This document shows positions 1 to 12,261 of a stretch of 64,000 nt of DNA, piece after piece; the first letter of the stretch is position 1, and every line of letters begins with the position of its first letter. Made by a program: the position numbers and the translations under genes. The DNA is from Nyssa sinensis (taxonomy: Eukaryota; Streptophyta; Magnoliopsida; Cornales; Nyssaceae). The notes under the pieces were generated by a model. That model had not been told where the DNA came from. It ran no database searches and saw only the letters and a list, made by a program, of their open reading frames with translations. Location: positions 30,512,740 through 30,576,739 of the forward strand of contig CM018051.1 in assembly GCA_008638375.1 (NCBI GenBank). Direction: 5' to 3'.

Positions 1-2791
1 GGGCAGCTTTGCATTTAATGCAAAGCTGCTTTGTAGGGAAATTTGGGGAGAAGCAAAGTGGCTGAACAGAGAGGGAAGTTAAGGAAAGGGGCTAGAGAGA
101 GAGAGACGTGTGAGAGTGGATTGTGTGTATATTTTGGGTCTCGGTTGGGATGAGAGAAAGGATAGAAAAGTTGAGAGCAAGGGAGAAGAGAATTCTGGAA
201 GGGAGAAGAACTCTGTGAAGCTTGATTTAAGCTTGGAACCAGAAGGTGGAAGAGGGCACGGCTAGAGAGAGAAACAACAGGAAAAAAAAAATCGTGAGTG
301 GTCCTTTCTGTTTTATTTTTTTTAAAGCATGATAATTTATTTGATACTTAGAATCTTAAAAAGCATATTGTAAGGAGTATTTTGCAAAAAGAATGAAGGA
401 AAATGATTAAAAGATAAGGGAGAAATAGGGATTTACAGGTCACGGTCGTGGGGGGGATTGGGTTAACATTTCATGTACAAAACCGTGCTTGGATGATGGG
501 AAAATAACCCCCTAAGGTGCAGAAAATGATTAGTGAAGAAAGGGGTGAAAAACAATGAACAATCGAGTGAAAAAAATGGAAATATTCAGCTCGCCGGAAA
601 ACCGGCCGGAGCTGTTAAACCCCATATTCGAGATGGTTGAGTGCGTCCAAATTGAAAATGGAGGGTGGGGATGGAATCTACGCGAAAAACCCTAGAGGAT
701 CACATTTTTAAAACCTTAAAAAGTCGTCGGAGATCAGTCACCGGCGCCGGAGAAGGCGCCGGAACCCTACTGGTTCATCGTTGGAAAAACGGGGAAGAAG
801 GGAGGCCACCCGGGTCGGGTTTCGAGTCCGGGTCGAGTCCGGTTCGGGCGGGGCAGAACTGCCCCTGCCACGTGTCGCATTCTTGTTTTAAATTAAAAAT
901 GGGTTAGGAGTGTTTGGCTACAAAGATAAGAAATTGGAAATTAGAATTAAATAGGAACAGGGATATCTTATCCCTGTTTTGGATTAGCCACTGTTTGGCT
1001 ATCCAAATTGAGAATAGGGTTTTGCAAATTACGAAATTGCCCTTGAGCTTTCTGAAAATTACCATTCTGTCCTATACTTTTTTTAAAAATTCTGATTTGA
1101 CCCCTCAGATTTCGAAAATTACACTTTAACCCCTAAACTTTGGAGAAATTACAATTAGACCCACCAGATTTAAATATTAATAAAATAATAATTAAATTAA
1201 TTGATTGATTAATTAATTTAATTATTTTAATTATTTAAATATTCAAAAATAACCCAGAGTCCAAATGGGACAAGTCATTAGTGTATTTTGACTATCTCGG
1301 CCATTCTGAGGCTAATGGTGAGGTCCGTTTTACGAGATGGGGTCCCAAAAAATAAAAGACCCGTAGTAACCTTTAAAATTACCAAAATGCCCCTAGATTG
1401 GAACACAGTCAAACGAACTTCAAATTTAGTAAACAAATAGTGAAACTTTATTATTTCGAGCATTCCGGACTCAACCGTGGAGTCCGATTTATGAGAAGAA
1501 GTATCGAAGTGTAAGGAACCGTAAAAAGTACAAAATAACCGTTTTGCCCTTTTGAACCCAGGTGTCCGAATTGAGTTCTACGAAAACCTAAACTTAGTTT
1601 CTTCGACGTCCCGGACTCAATAGTAGAATCTAAATTAGCAAAATAGAAACTTATGAATTAAAGACATAAAATTTGATGAATAGCATAATTCAGGTAACAA
1701 TTGAACTGAGTCTCATGTTATGAATTTTAGGGACACGGAAAGGCAAAGAGAAGGTGACCTGACCTTCGGTGTTCTTACAGTGATTCTACCATACTACGAG
1801 TACACCTTCTTGAGTTGAGATCGATTATCAGGTACGATATATTGTGCTAAGTAAGAAATAGAATTAAGATTAGGAATACTTGTTCTGCTGCCTTGATTGT
1901 TCACATATTTGCGTGAATGTTCATATGCTTATGTGCTTCATGCTATCTTACTGATGTTGGGTGATGATGTGGATGATGATTATGTGTATACTGCATGTGC
2001 TAGTGTAGTGTGTGGATTATATGCTTTAAGAACTGTTGACATTATGAAATATGTACTTGAAAGTATGCTTTATGTACGAAAGAGATGCATCATTGAGATT
2101 ACCTTATGACATGATGAAATCAGAGCATATTGGCATAGTGTGATTCCTTGGACATGGTGTGGGTAAGCACTTGGTGCTTTGCATTATGAGGGTGCAGATC
2201 CTGTGGTGAAAAACCCAAAATCGGCCAATAGGTGCTTGCCTGCCTGACGGATTCCGGACCGTGAAGCGAGACATACGTGGCGGTACTCATGCCAGCGGAG
2301 AATGACCGTATCATGAGACATGGGTGGCATAGAGTTGCATGGGTGTGTCACGCATACTGCTCATATACTGCATATTATTTAGATGCTGCCATCATGATAT
2401 CGAATGCCATATAGAAATAACTGTACACTTGCACAAGCCACGACCTTAGTTCTGTTTCTTGCATTAGCATTATATTGTACCAGTATGTTGAGCTGACCCC
2501 TTTAGTGGGGCAAACATTTCAGATGATGTCCCAGCTGTACGAGACGTGGAGATGAACTGATTAAGGACTATGTTAAGCCCAAGGGGCACTTTTGATATTG
2601 TGTAAGGGCATAAGCCCGCGACTGTATTTTATTTTGTATGTGGTGAAGAAATGGACCAGACCTTATGTATTTATCAGAACAATATGTAGAATGTATGTGA
2701 TCGTCCTTAATTATCTTTTATTCCTTTATTATTTTATTTTCTTTTGTCTCGTTACTCACGCCTCGGGTTCGCTGGAATTCGGGGCGTGACA
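1..2791 (+). mobile_element. LTR-A (Tekay/Del-like), 3' portion; 5' end outside window
   Basis: This is a non-coding long terminal repeat read on the plus strand. Position 1 matches the interior of the LTR that starts at 55711: both share a GCATTTAATGCAAAG core, at about 10 and about 56031. Roughly 300 bp are therefore missing beyond the window edge. The LTR ends at 2791 with a GGGGCGTGACA terminus, the reverse complement of the minus-strand LTR-A end at 10273. Inside it are a GA-rich leader (60-290), a CCGG-rich patch (590-780), and degenerate ~135-bp units with a 'gactcaacGGTggagtcc'-like core (1240-1640). An acceptor-like CATTTCAG lies at about 2513-2521. Short ORFs here are chance ORFs. 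Assignment to Tekay is inferred from the related LTRs that flank Tekay pol. Confidence 0.8.
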
Positions 2792-4127
2792 ATAAATGTA
2801 CACTTGCACATGCCACGCCTTAACTTTGTTCCTTGCATTAGCATTATGTCATACCAGCAGTTGAGTTGACCCCTCGTGGGATATCATATTATAGATGAGG
2901 CTCCGTGTACTTAAGACTTGAGGAAGTCTTGAAGGAAGGAGGGGAAGGGGACTTGAATAGACATTTGGCCCTTGAGGCATATTTTTGTATGTATGGGCAT
3001 AAGCCCAAATGACTTCTATTCAGTTTGGAAAAGTAGTGGATTATAGGCCTTGGGCCATTTTAAAGTGTAAGGGTGTAAACCCAATTGATAAATAGGATAT
3101 CTTTATTTAATGAGCATCATATGTGTATATTGAGATAACTAAATGTGTATGTTGAAAAACAGGGATGTATGTTTAATTTACATGAATTGTGGCCACCGAG
3201 TGAGGGTGGGTTGTAACATACTTATATATATGAAGTATCAAGAAAATTAGGTGGGAAAAAGGCTTGGAAAACAAAGGAGGCTATGTTGGAATTTTATGAA
3301 AAATTAAAAGATTTGTTAAGTGTGTAAAATACCATTTAAATAGGTGAGAAAAGTGCTCAAAACGGAGGGTTAGAAACCTTGAAGAAATAGGCCAAAAATG
3401 GGGAAAACGAACTTACAAAACTTTAGAAAAAGTTAGGAAAAATAGAGAAATTTAGCCGTAGCCACTACAGTAAACCTGTAGGAAATGGAAAAGTTAGGTT
3501 ACAGCCATGAATAGTGTTTCTACAAAAAATCAAAAAATCAGGTCATGCACCAGCCCCTGTTGCCCAGCCGCTCTCCCACACGCGCACGTATGCCGCGGGC
3601 CCCCGCCTTGTTGCCTGCTGTCTGGCCATGCTACCTAGCCACCTGACAGCCCCCTTGACACCACCCCTTGGCCACCTTTTGAGCCATGTTTTGGTACTCT
3701 TTTTAGGCCATTTTTGGCCACTCTTTAGGGCCATGTTTGACCACCTTTTAGGCCATGTTTGGCCACTTACTCGAACCACTTTAGGTAAACTTTTTGACCT
3801 ATTCTTGGTCCATACCTTAGGGCATTTTGGGGCCATTTGGGGTGACTATTCCAAGGCATATTTAAAGACATTTTGGGGCCATCATGGAGACTACACTTGA
3901 ACATAACTTAGACTAGTTTTAGCCATTAGTTGGGGCGATTTGTGACTACCATTGGTAACCCATCTTGGGGTGAACCTTGTATTCGATTTTTTTTTTTTTT
4001 TCATTTTGGGGAAACTTTGGGAAATAAAAAGTGGAATTTAGCCAAATATATTTAATTATCATTTATTAATCCTTTTTAATTTCAATTTCACTCACTCCCT
4101 GGGTTTGTGGAAATTCGGGGCGTGACA
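2792..4127 (+). mobile_element. LTR-B 3' tail, interrupted by LTR-A
   Basis: The sequence restarts at 2792 with an AAATGTACACTTGCACATGCC block. That block corresponds to a position inside the minus-strand LTR-B copies (around 30960 and 42350), and this piece continues to the same terminus, GGGGCGTGACA, ending at 4127. Its left end is abrupt and abuts LTR-A. The simplest reading is that an LTR-A element inserted into an older LTR-B whose 5' half lies outside the window. It contains the 'gccatgtttggccac' minisatellite typical of LTR-B. No coding capacity is credible; the 97- and 128-aa ORFs over 3514-3900 are by-products of that minisatellite. Confidence 0.75.
3660..3890 (+). repeat. Minisatellite of LTR-B (GGCCAnnTTTnGnCCA units)
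   Basis: Degenerate units of about 24-30 bp built on 'aggccatgtttggccac' are repeated some eight times. The same array is found in reverse complement inside the other LTR-B copies at about 29935-30130 and 36000-36166, so it is a fixed part of this LTR family rather than a locus-specific satellite. Confidence 0.7.
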
Positions 4128-5531
4128 CTCTCATTTTCTCTTTTCTATATAAATGGGTTTGTGTGTGTGTGTCTAGTGTGTGTTTTAGATGTGTAGGGAT
4201 TTGGCATTAATCTTATGCCCACCATTATTTATTTTCCTCCTTTTTGTTTCCAAGCCTTTTTTAGTCTTTTCATTTAAATTTTTGATTTCTTAAAAAAAAT
4301 TTACATTATTTTTTTCATTATTATTATTATTTTAGAAATTTATAATTTAGAAAAAAAATCGGGTCTTTACAAGTATATTTAAATAACCATGATTTGTACT
4401 TTTATTTGTGTGTTTAAAGCTTCTCTTGTGAATAAGATTACACTTCTTTTATTGAAATTATTTTCAGCGAACTTTTAAGTTTTCCTTATAGATGAGGTGT
4501 CCAACAAGGAAATTGCTCCAACTATTGCTGAATTTCTTTGTTTCTTGTAGTGTGTGTAAACTGAAGAGACTTGACGTAGGTAAAATTTATAGAAGCCGTT
4601 TTTTTTTTTTTTTTAATTTTGTAATTGATTTTTCGTTGAATGGGAAATAATGCTTTTTTTTCTGGTTGGAACGAGGAATTATTTTGAGTTTTTTTGCTAA
4701 AATGAGTAGTTAATTTGGTAGCCTTTGAAATACTAGATTGTGTTTTACCAATGAGAAATCTTAGAGCATGCTTAGATTTCCATGGTTTTTTCAAAAAAAA
4801 AGTGCATTAGTATGAAAATATTCATTATGGATTATTTTTATTGTTCGAGTGTCTCTATTCTATCTTGTATAAAAACTGCAACTCTTAAAAATAAGACTTG
4901 TACAGAAATCAAAAACCTCGTTCACTTGACTATTAAATCATTTTCTTGGCTTCTATAGCAGGACAAAAAAATCTCTACAGCCATAAGCTCTACCCACCTG
5001 CTATTTAACAATTCCTAGGTTTTAAACTATACCTTGTTTTTTAATTGTGATGGGAAAATTTCAGTTTCTTGCTTTTATTTCTTTTCTTATATTTGTCCTC
5101 GTAATATCACATTTGTCCAGTACGATGTTAAACCAATTAAAAAATTGACTTTATTATTTTTCTTTTGATATTTTATTTGCTGTATTGGAATCGTTTTTTT
5201 TTTAGCAAAGACATAATACATTCGTGACACATTGTCTCGATAGCACTGCTAAATTAGAAGTTCTGATTTGGAATAGGTTTAAATTAAACGTGTTTAGGCT
5301 CAATTAACTTGGAATACTTGAATATTGTCTAAACAACACTCAGGAAATTTGCTAGAATTAACACTTTTGACACACACAACATTTCAAATAGATGACAAGT
5401 TTATTTGATCAAAAATATTTCCTTATATCCTCTTATGCTCATGTTTACTCTTTTTTTTTTTCTTTTCACAGGATTTATTTTATAGAAATAGCTGCTTTTT
5501 ACATACAAGATTTTTTTGTGTTGCATTAGAG
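4128..5531. other. AT-rich non-coding stretch between LTR-B and Helitron
   Basis: I see no gene, no recognisable LTR end and no repeat shared with the rest of the window. The stretch has several long T runs (about 3987, 4600 and 5450) and a (GT)n tract near 4157. It may be the 5' non-coding part of the Helitron that follows: the segment begins with a pyrimidine-rich CTCTCATTTTCTC. A Helitron 5' terminus cannot be confirmed from one copy. Confidence 0.4.
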
Positions 5532-5603
5532 TTGGTTTATTTAATCATTATATTTGCATTTATATATATAGTTTCGTCATCTTGTACACATCAACACATC
5601 AAA

Positions 5604-5759
5604 ATGGCGAAGCAAGGAAATTTGGAAGGAGAGGCATCTGAATCACTTAAGCGACCAAAGATAACATATTATGAAATACTTGAGAAAAGGAAAGAGGACT
5701 CATTACGTACAAAAAGAGATTTGTATTCTTCAATGCCAATAGACAAAAGTCTGGAATGA
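5604..5759 (+). pseudogene. Possible N-terminal exon of Helitron protein
   Basis: A 52-codon open frame starts at ATG 5604, after a pyrimidine-rich leader, and encodes a Lys/Arg/Glu-rich segment with a KRPKITYYEIL stretch. Plant Helitron Rep/helicase proteins commonly begin with a basic Arg-rich region, and Helitron coding remnants follow from about 6650 in the same orientation. The frame ends in a stop at 5757-5759, and a few basic codons continue past it. Assignment to the Helitron is inferred from position and composition, not from a diagnostic motif. The longer upstream start at 5532 would add only a hydrophobic stretch. Confidence 0.4.
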
Positions 5760-5874
5760 TTAAAAAAGAGGCGGGAACATTATGCATGTAGAAAACAAAC
5801 TATGGAAACAAGTTAATAATGAAGAGGGAACAAAGGGTAGGCTGCTACTAATACAAGTTGTGTAATTATAGTGG

Positions 5875-6559
5875 TGATGCTGCACTTTTTGGCCCACGTG
5901 AGATCCAAGCTCGGCTCCCTGCGAAACACTCGAAACAGAAGATCAGAGGACCACCGGGTTGGCTCCGGCGGTAGCCGCTCCGATGCTTAAGTCAATAAAT
6001 TGAATTGAAAGACTCGTAATGAAAGCCAAAATAATGAGCATGAAAATAAAGCGTACCTTTAGGGTTGAATTTATAGGCAATATCTCTCCTAAGTTGATTA
6101 GGATTTGGAGCCATGAATATAGGGATTGGATCTCTGGAGATATCAGTTATCTTGTTGAATATGGTAACTTAGTGTGGCAGTTTCCTTGTTGGAGATAGCT
6201 TCCTTATTTCCTACTTGGTGCTTACTGAAGCGATGATTAGGTCTGATCATTGATGTGTTGTATTGCAAGCTTGCATCTATACAAGTTAGTCTTTATGGGA
6301 GAACTGTCTTGCTTTGATACTGTGAGCTCGGCCCATGTAGGTTATGCCCTTGACTGACTGAGGATGAGATGTATGACCGAGCATGTACTAAATGGCCGAA
6401 CACGAACTAAGCGACCGAACACAAGTTATATGGCCGAGCCCGAGCTGGGCGACCGAACACAAGTTATATGGCCGAGCCTGAGCTCTATTATGGGTCATGA
6501 ACCGATCTTGCAGTTGCACGTGTCATGCAGTGGTTGGTGTGTCACATAGTGGTATATCA
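5875..6559 (-). mobile_element. Solo LTR of a Tat-type Ty3/gypsy element
   Basis: This 685-bp repeat reads TGATGCTGCAC...GGTATATCA on the plus strand and is flanked by a perfect 5-bp duplication AGTGG (5870-5874 and 6560-6564). It is clearly similar to the Tat 5' LTR at 28148-28879: both share the 'gaggaccaccgg.ttggctccggcggtagcc' block and the AATAAAGCGTACCTTTAGGGTT block. It lacks any internal region, so it is a product of LTR-LTR recombination. It sits inside the Helitron remnant and is therefore younger than it. The 'ggccgaacacaag' stretch at 6390-6480 is a short internal duplication. Confidence 0.9.
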
Positions 6560-6639
6560 AGTGGTATTTATAATATCTTCCTATTAATGATATGACTTTT
6601 AATTGTGAACTTTAAATATCATTACTTCCTTGTAGATTC

Positions 6640-7320
6640 AACTGAAAGCAGAGAAAGCATACCTTTAGAAACTCATGTTCTAGAGATGTGTTTCTATTTG
6701 TACTTATTGTGGAACCAAAAAATTCTCGTACGAGTCAAAAGGCTTCTGTTATTATAGTGGAGAATTGCACTTAGCAGAAAACATGGTTCTAAATGAACTT
6801 CAACAATTGTTTACATCTACCACTGAACATGCAATCTAATTTAGACAATGCGTTAGGACATATAACAATACTTTTGCTTTCAATTCTCTTGGTGTCAAAT
6901 ACGACATAACCCTTAGCCAAAGCAACAAAGGTGTATACACTTTCAAGGTTCAAGGCCAAATGTATCATTTTATCAATGAATTACTTCCTCCAGATGGTAT
7001 GCCATCCTTTTTGCAGTTATAATTCTATGACACTGAACATGAGGTAGAAAATAGGCTACAAAGATCATTAAAGATGCGAAAAGATGTTGTAAAGAAGCTT
7101 ATGGATATTTTGGCTATTAACCCTTATTGGAAATTCTTCTATAATCTTAAAAATGTTGAGGATATGGAAACAAACACAATTTTTTTAAAGTCTACTCAAC
7201 AGATCGATCAAAGGGTATATAATACACCATCAACTTTACAAGTTGCTGGAATTTTGGCAAAAATGGCAATAACCAGCTTTCTGGCTAACGAGACATAGTC
7301 GAATTTACTCACTTTGGCAA
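6640..7320 (+). pseudogene. Helitron protein, region upstream of the Rep domain (broken)
   Basis: After an intron-like AT-rich gap, coding similarity resumes in several frames with many stops. The clearest piece is 7074-7298, which encodes LMDILAINPYWKFF followed by DQRVYNTPSTLQVAGILAK. This is the arrangement 'L..L..NPY...F...L...DQRVYN.P...VA.I' seen in the conserved region upstream of the Rep (HUH) domain in plant Helitron proteins. Upstream, fragments such as GVYTFKVQGQMYHF (about 6930-6975) resemble the same family. No continuous reading frame remains. Confidence 0.65.
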
Positions 7321-7728
7321 AAATCATTGAGTAAACTATTACTATGGTTGCTATGACCCTTTGCAGTATCCTTTACTTTTCCCTTATGGAGATCCTTGAT
7401 GGCACGAAGGAATACCTAGAAAAAAAAAAAGGTGTTCCCAACTACTCACCTCAGACAAAAGCCTTCTCAATTATTCTAGTTTAGGCCCACCTTCTGATCT
7501 CCTAAGCATGGAGGGAAAATGTGTGTTCTCGATTTCTAATATTGTTTTTTGTTCATGTAAAAACAACAATCTGATACAATTGTCTCCATTACAGTTTCTC
7601 ACAAAAAAGGGATAAGAGGAGGACGTGCATCATGTTGTGAATATTATTTTTACAAGTTACAAATTAGAGAACACGACACGTCTACCTTATTACACTCTGA
7701 GCACCTCCTGTAACAATATGTCATCGAT

Positions 7729-8710
7729 ATGTATATAAAATTTGAAACTAGTCGTTTGGTTTTGTTACGAAATGATCAACATATTATACGTGCTGACTTG
7801 TATCAAGGAATTGTTAATAGTATTATTCACGGTGAAACTCATGGTTATAAAGTTGGAAGGAGAGTCATTTTACCAGCCTCGTTCATTGGTGGTCCAAGAG
7901 ATATGCACCATCGTTATCTTGATGCAATGGCCTTAGTTCAAAAATTTAGCAAACTTGATATTTTCTTGACAATGAATTGTAATCTAATGTGGCCTGAAAC
8001 TAAAAGAGACCTAATCAAAGTAGAAAAAAGTTCAAAATCGACTAGACTTAATTGCTAGGGTCTTCAGAGCAAAATTAGAAGAGTTTAAGGTAGACTTATT
8101 TAAAAGGCATGTTTTTGGATGTGTTGTTGTTTATGTCTATGTTGTTGAGTTCCAAAAAAGAGGACTTCCTCACGTCCATTTACTATTGATACTAGACTCA
8201 AAACATAAGATTACATCCCTGATTATGTATGACAACTTCGTATTTGCTGAACTTCTAGATCGAGAATTGCAACCCCATTTGTATATAATGGTTATTCAGC
8301 ACATGATGCATGGTCTTTGTTGTAAGCTAAATGTGAATAATGTTTGTATACATAATAAACATTGCAAAAATCACTATCCACGAGAGTTTGCTCGGTTACA
8401 TCTCAGGGTAGCAATTCATATCCTTTATATAGAAGAAGCGACACTAGTGATAAAGTAAAGGTTCGAAATGCCTTCCTTAATAATCGTTGGGCAGTTCCGT
8501 ATAATCCATATTTGCTAGGAAAGTATGATTATCATATCAATGTCGAGATATGTTCTACAATTAAAGCTGTAAAGTACATGTACAAATACATCTATAAACG
8601 ACATGATCAAGTTTTGTTTCAGTTGATTTCCAACGAGATTCAACAATTTCAATCAGCTAGATGGGTATCCCATCTCGAGTTTGTTTGGAAATATATCAAT
8701 TCCATCTAAA
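7729..8710 (+). pseudogene. Helitron Rep (HUH endonuclease) domain, broken
   Basis: Frame-shifted pieces at 7729-8058, 8080-8458 and 8362-8709 cover the Helitron_like_N/Rep region that nicks and rejoins single DNA strands in rolling-circle transposition. Seen directly: LVQKFSKLDIFLTMNCN (about 7930-7980); the HUH motif GLPHVHLLL with His codons at 8171-8173 and 8177-8179; a KYMYKYIYKRHDQV tract where the catalytic tyrosine region is expected; and SARWVSHLEFVWKYI near 8655-8700. At least two frameshifts and stops split it, so no working nuclease can be made. Family assignment rests on the order of these motifs and on the helicase downstream. Confidence 0.8.
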
Positions 8711-9336
8711 TGAAATGCATCCAGCTGTTAGAGTATTACAACTACATCTTGAAGATATGCACACGGTGGGGTTCAAAGGCCACCAAAATTTAGAAAATGT
8801 TATACAGAATGAATAAGCATCACGGATTATGCTGACTGAATATTTTCAAATGAACCTTATAGATGATAATGCAAGGCATTACTTATATAAAGATTTTCCT
8901 GAATATTATGTATGGGATGAAAGTAGTAGATATTGGAAACCTAAGAAACAAGGCGATGTTATTGGAAGACTCATTGTTCCAAATCCAACTGAAAGAGAAC
9001 GATATTATTTGTGATGTATATTAAATCATGTTAAAGGTGCAACATCATATACTAATCTGAAGACTACAATATGCTACATTTCGTGAGGCTGCAGAACAAC
9101 TTGGTTTGTTAGAATAAGATAATAATCCTGAAGAATGCCTTTCCGAGGCTTCATTGTTTCAAACACCATCTAACCTTCATCGACTCTTTGCTACAATATT
9201 ATTCTATTGCTGTCCACAAAATCCAACTATTTTATGGGAAAATTTCAAAAATGCAAGGGTTGAAGATTATGAAAATAATGACTCGTTCAACCTAAGTATT
9301 ATATAGTCAAAAGTTTTACATGGCATCGATAGGTAC
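8711..9336 (+). pseudogene. Helitron linker between Rep and helicase, broken
   Basis: Short collinear fragments continue the Helitron protein. The open frame 8829-9014 encodes LTEYFQMN...YLYKDFPEYYVWDESSRYWKPKKQG, matching the usual 'T.YF..N......Y.EFP..Y.W....W..R' segment between Rep and helicase. Further stops occur at about 9013 and 9115. The piece around 9120-9260 (CNPEECLSEASLFQTPSNLHRLFATILFYC-like in shifted frames) leads into the helicase. No complete reading frame is left. Confidence 0.65.
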
Positions 9337-10068
9337 TTGGACTCTACTGGAAAGACTTTTTTAGATTTGGGTTTGCCTAGTATCACCGAGAACAACGATG
9401 AAAAAACCCAAAGAGAAATCAATAAAGAGTTAGGTATCCCAAAACCTAATGAAGATTTATTACCAATATCATGTTTGAATGCAGAACAACAAGCTACATA
9501 TGACACAATTATGAAGCGAATCAAAGAAAGCAAGGATGGAGCATTCTTTGTGGTCTATTTTGGTGGTTCGAGTAAGACATTTCTAGATTGTGCCTTATTA
9601 ACCTCAATTAGAAGTGTAGGCGGTATTGCACTTGCAACAGCAACATCAGGTGTCGCAGCTGCAATTCTACCAAGTGGTCGCACTGTACATTATAGATTCA
9701 AAATACCTCTCAACAATGAGGATCACAAAGTTTGCAACGTCTCGAAACAAAGTTGTCTAGAAAAATTACTCCGGGAGGCTAAATTGATAATATGGGATGA
9801 AGTATCCGTGGCTAAGAGACATGCAATAGAGGCACTTGATGTATTGCTACAAGATATCGTCGACTGTAACCAAATATTTGGCGAAAAAATGGTTATATTT
9901 GGTGGAAACTTTCGACAGGTATTACCTGTTGTACCTCGTGATGGAAAAAATGAAACAATTAGTTGGGTCAAAATTATGGCACCAAATTCAGAAATTGACT
10001 TTGAAACAAAATATGCTAGCAAAATCAAACCCGACATTTTGTCAATTCCTACTACATGTTGGAAATGA
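9337..10068 (+). pseudogene. Helitron PIF1-like helicase domain, catalytically decayed
   Basis: A 243-codon frame encodes a superfamily-1 helicase of the PIF1 type, which unwinds DNA during Helitron transposition. LNAEQQATYDTI (residues 47-58) is the Q-motif-like start. The Walker A position (74-81) reads YFGGSSKT and has lost the usual G-P-G-G-T-G-K-T pattern. Walker B is intact as IIWDE (151-155). The motif after it reads FGGNFRQVLPVV (188-199), with Asn where the family has Asp. The frame ends early at 10068, and the sequence continues in another frame to 10272, where an LTR cuts it off. The degraded ATP-binding motif argues for a dead copy. Confidence 0.85.
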
Positions 10069-10272
10069 ATCAGAGAAACATGGACATGAAGATAAAATCC
10101 AGATACCACATGACATGATTGTCCCTTATAAAGAAAAAATAGCTTCCAAATATGAATTCATCAACGCTATTTTTCCAGACCTTTCTACCAATGTAGGAGA
10201 CCTAGAATTTGTTACAAATAAAGCAATTTTAACCACTAAAAATGGCTTCGTGGATGACCTGAACAGTTTGTT
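10069..10272 (+). pseudogene. Helitron helicase C-terminal fragment cut by LTR-A
   Basis: In the frame of the 9836-10312 ORF the protein continues past a +1 shift: IQIPHDMIVPY, then INAIFPDL, then FVTNKAILTTKNGFVDDLN. This is the familiar 'R.ILA.TN..VD..N' neighbourhood of Helitron PIF1 helicases. It stops at 10272, where a TGTCACGCC LTR end begins. Residues encoded beyond that point belong to the LTR. Confidence 0.75.
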
Positions 10273-11002
10273 TGTCACGCCCCGAATTCCCGCGAACCCG
10301 AGGCGCGACTGAACGAACAGAAAGTAAATAAAATATAAAGTAAATAAAGGACAATCTAACAGATTCAACCCAAACTTACATTCATTTCCTTCAATGTACA
10401 TCCATGTAAAGCACAGTCAATAAAAACATTCAACATGTCATTCGGGCTTAAACCCTACATCACAAAATATGCCCTTATGGGCCAAATATCCTCCTAAGCT
10501 CATATCTCCTCCACTCTGTAAAACTTCCTCAAGTCTCAAGTGCTGGGAGCATCATCTGAAATGTTTGTCCCACGAATGGGTCAGCTCAACTACTGGTACA
10601 ATATAATGCTAATACAAGAAACAAAATTAAGGGCGTGGCATGTGCAAGTGTACAGTTATATCTACATGGCATTCAACATCATGCATACAATGTACTAGCA
10701 ATAATCTATATGTCATCCAACTCATTAACATAATCTAAAGCATGGCATGTGCAACTGTACAGTTATATCTCCATGCACATATATAACCTACATGCCATCC
10801 TATTCATCCATATAATGCATTAACAAGATTCAAAACAATTATAACCTACATGCCATCCAATTCATCCATACAATGCATTAACAAGATTCATTACACATTC
10901 GGGAATTCATTAATATAATGTAATAAAAATACGCGTGACACACCCATGCAACTTTATGCCATGTCAACTCTATGTCACACCCATGTCAACTCATGTAAGG
11001 TA

Positions 11003-11152
11003 ATGTCCCTTCACGGATCGCTCCCGTTGGTTCGGGTACCAAATACAGTATCATGTCCTTTCGCGGATCGCTCCCGCTGGTTCGGGTACCAAATGCAATA
11101 TCATGTCCCTTCGCGGATCACTCCCGCTGGTTCGGGTACCAAATGCAATATC
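11003..11152 (+). repeat. 50-bp tandem triplicate inside LTR-A
   Basis: Three copies start at 11003, 11053 and 11103, each with the core CGGATCRCTCCCGYTGGTTC followed by GGGTACCAAA. They differ at only a few positions. Two much more diverged copies of the same motif (CCCGTTGGAACGAGTACCAA) occur at the matching place in both LTR-B copies (31085-31160 and 42475-42545), so the motif is old and the triplication in this copy is recent. Confidence 0.85.
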
Positions 11153-12211
11153 ATGTCATGTCATGTCATGTCCAAGGAATCATACTATGCCAATATGCTT
11201 TGATTCCATCATACCATAATGTAATCTCAATAAGGCATCATATCCACACATGAAGTATGCTTTAAATGATGTATTACACAATAACATTCAAATCAGAAGA
11301 TCCTTTCATCAAGGTCACATGTCATGCATAGTCCATTTAACACATGCTTTAAGTCACATATTTCATAATCCCAACAATTCTAAAAAAAAAAGCATAATCC
11401 ACACACTATGCTAACACATGCGATATACACATAGTCATGATTCACATTCATCACCAACTTTCAAAAAGGTAACAGGGAACACATAAGCATATAAGCAATA
11501 AAACAAACATGTGAATTATCAAGTTAATATGGCAGTTATTCCTAAGCTTAATTCTATTTCTTACTTAGCACAATATATCGTACCTAATGGGTTGTCTCAA
11601 CCCTAAGAAATCACACTTGCGGTATAGCTGAACTACAGTGAAAATGTAAAAGGTCAGACCGCCCTCTCCTGTCCTATCAGTGTCCCTAAAATCATAAAAT
11701 ACAACTCAGTCTATTACTACTTAAATTATGCTATTCATCAAGTTTTATGTCTTTATTTCATGAGTTTCTATTTTACTAAATTAAACTCTACTGTTGAGTC
11801 CGGAACGTTGAAGAAAATAGGTTTAGGCTCTCGTGGAATTTAATTTGGACGTTCGGGCGAAAAGGGCAAAACAGTCATTTGCACTTGTATGGTTTCCCAC
11901 TTCTCAAGGCCTCTCTTCGTAATTTGGACTCCACGATTGAGTCCAGAATGTTTGAAATAATAAAAATCCACTATCTTTTTATTTTAATCGAGGTTCGTTT
12001 GACTGTGTTTTGACTTAGGGGCATTTTGGTAATTTTAAAGGGTTCTACGTGTCTTTTATTTTTCGGAACCTCGTCTCATGTCATGGATCTCACCGTTGGC
12101 CTTAGGAGGTCCAAGATAGTCAAAAAACATTTATGAATTGTCTCACTTGGGTTCCGGGCCACTTCGGGACATTCAATTTAACTAAACTAATTTAATGAAC
12201 TAAATAACTTA

Positions 12212-12213
12212 AC

Positions 12214-12251
<38 letters not shown>
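12212..12251. repeat. (AT)n microsatellite
   Basis: A run of AT dinucleotides of about 35 bp sits directly before the tRNA-like segment at 12262. The same pairing of (TA)n with a tRNA-like segment recurs at 44720, 20195 and 61558. Confidence 0.9.
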
Positions 12252-12253
<2 letters not shown>

Positions 12254-12261
12254 TTGCACAA

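Noticed and set aside
3514..3900. 97- and 128-aa ORFs on both strands
   Set aside because: They arise from the LTR-B minisatellite; the same peptides rich in Gly-His-Phe-Trp appear over the other copies at 29870-30264 and 36018-36272.
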